Source: Deltaproteobacteria bacterium
GTDB lineage: Bacteria > Desulfobacterota_D > UBA1144 > Nemesobacterales > N074bin48
Length of the DNA stretch: 6,842 nucleotides
Direction: 5' to 3'
NCBI GenBank assembly: GCA_004356685.1
Contig: SMWS01000015.1
Location: 1 to 6,842, forward strand
Made by a program: the position numbers and the translations under genes. The stretch's first letter is position 1. Each line of letters starts with the position of its first letter. Below the pieces are notes generated by a model. That model saw only the letters and a program-made list of their open reading frames with translations, was not told the origin of the DNA and searched no databases. This document shows, piece by piece, positions 6,202-6,842 of this stretch.

Positions 6202-6842
6202 GCAGAAAGAGGCTTTTACTTCATGGCACAAATGCAATAATACTTATTGCTATAGTTTCTGGGATAATAGTTTTTGCAAACTACTTTGCACTGAAAAACG
6301 GCGGAAGGATTGATTTAACAAAGGATAAGCTGTTTTCAATATCAGATCAGACAAAGCAGATTTTGGGTGAAATTGAAGACGAGGTGCAAATAATAGGATT
6401 TTTTAAAGAAGTAGGACGGGATAGAAAAGAGTTTTTGACTCTTGCAAAACAGTACGAAAAATATTCTGAAAAAATAAAACTACAGATGGTTGATCCTGAT
6501 AAAAGTCCCGGGTTAGCCACCAAGTATGGCATAACCGAGTATTCAACAGTAGTACTTGTAAGGGACAACAATAATCTGAAAATAAACCTTACTGATCCAC
6601 TTTCTGATGGTATTAGAAATACGGCTGAGGGAGAAATTACAAATGCTATAATTAAGCTCTCAGAAGATACCAAAAAGACTCTTTATTTTCTAATAGGTCA
6701 TGGTGAAAGGGATATTAGTGATGTGTCCGATGTTTCGGGGTTTGGTCAGCTTGTGCGGGCTGTAAAAGATGAAGGCTATGAGGTTTCAGAACTGCTTGTT
6801 AAACAGAATCTTGACCTGCCCAAACATGATTCTATATTGATT
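6198..6842 (+). CDS. GldG-family ABC transporter auxiliary protein (partial, 3' end beyond window)
   Basis: The first 215 residues are present and open to the window edge. There is a short basic N-terminus (MSRKR), one membrane helix (about 11-31), and then a domain expected to lie outside the cytoplasm. It begins with RIDLTKDKLFSISDQTKQIL (37-56), the hallmark of GldG and related ABC auxiliary proteins. A stretch predicting a thioredoxin-like fold follows (FFKEVGRDRKEFLTLAKQY, 68-86), then EGEITNAIIKL (144-154) and YFLIGHGE (163-170). These last two are conserved in the ABC_transp_aux family. The family usually runs to about 450-600 residues with a C-terminal helix, so more than half is missing here. 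Overlap with the permease stop as ATGA marks it as the third gene of the operon. In gliding Bacteroidota GldG is needed with GldA and GldF for motility; elsewhere its role is unestablished, and a periplasmic substrate- or partner-binding role is inference. Confidence 0.9.
   Translation, partial: MSRKRLLLHGTNAIILIAIVSGIIVFANYFALKNGGRIDLTKDKLFSISDQTKQILGEIEDEVQIIGFFKEVGRDRKEFLTLAKQYEKYSEKIKLQMVDPDKSPGLATKYGITEYSTVVLVRDNNNLKINLTDPLSDGIRNTAEGEITNAIIKLSEDTKKTLYFLIGHGERDISDVSDVSGFGQLVRAVKDEGYEVSELLVKQNLDLPKHDSILI

Overview
The window is AT-rich bacterial DNA holding two divergently oriented gene blocks separated by one short regulatory gap. No RNA gene, mobile element or CRISPR array was seen. Heavy use of ATA, AGA and AGG codons, a GldA/GldF/GldG-type ABC operon, and one promoter that fits the Bacteroidota -33/-7 pattern suggest an FCB-group or similar AT-rich Gram-negative lineage. 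That placement is inference; the E1 protein looks unlike the usual Bacteroidota or proteobacterial SucA. The taxon cannot be fixed by reading alone.

Left block (minus strand, 174-4264): sucA, the E1 subunit of 2-oxoglutarate dehydrogenase, then odhB (sucB), the E2 subunit, 17 nt apart and evidently co-transcribed. Together they supply two of the three subunits of the TCA-cycle complex that converts 2-oxoglutarate and CoA to succinyl-CoA. The E3 subunit (lpd) is not in the window. The E1 gene should start at 4264, not at the longer in-frame start at 4312, which lies on the probable promoter. Positions 1-173, downstream of odhB, contain no convincing gene or terminator.

Gap (4265-4525): about 260 bases, very AT-rich, carrying a consensus extended -10 promoter (TGnTATAAT) firing left into sucA and a plausible promoter firing right into the ABC operon.

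Right block (plus strand, 4526 to the edge): an ABC-2 type ATPase, a six-helix permease and a membrane-anchored GldG-family auxiliary protein cut by the window end. Successive genes overlap by 4 nt (GTGA, then ATGA), so they are almost certainly one translationally coupled operon for one transporter. The substrate is unknown. This architecture is required for gliding in some Bacteroidota but is also widespread in non-gliding bacteria.

No strong sign of a wholly undescribed system was found. The points most worth a second look are the uncharacterised cargo of the GldAFG-like transporter, the unusual lineage flavour of the E1 protein, and the arrangement of short repeats around the sucA promoter.
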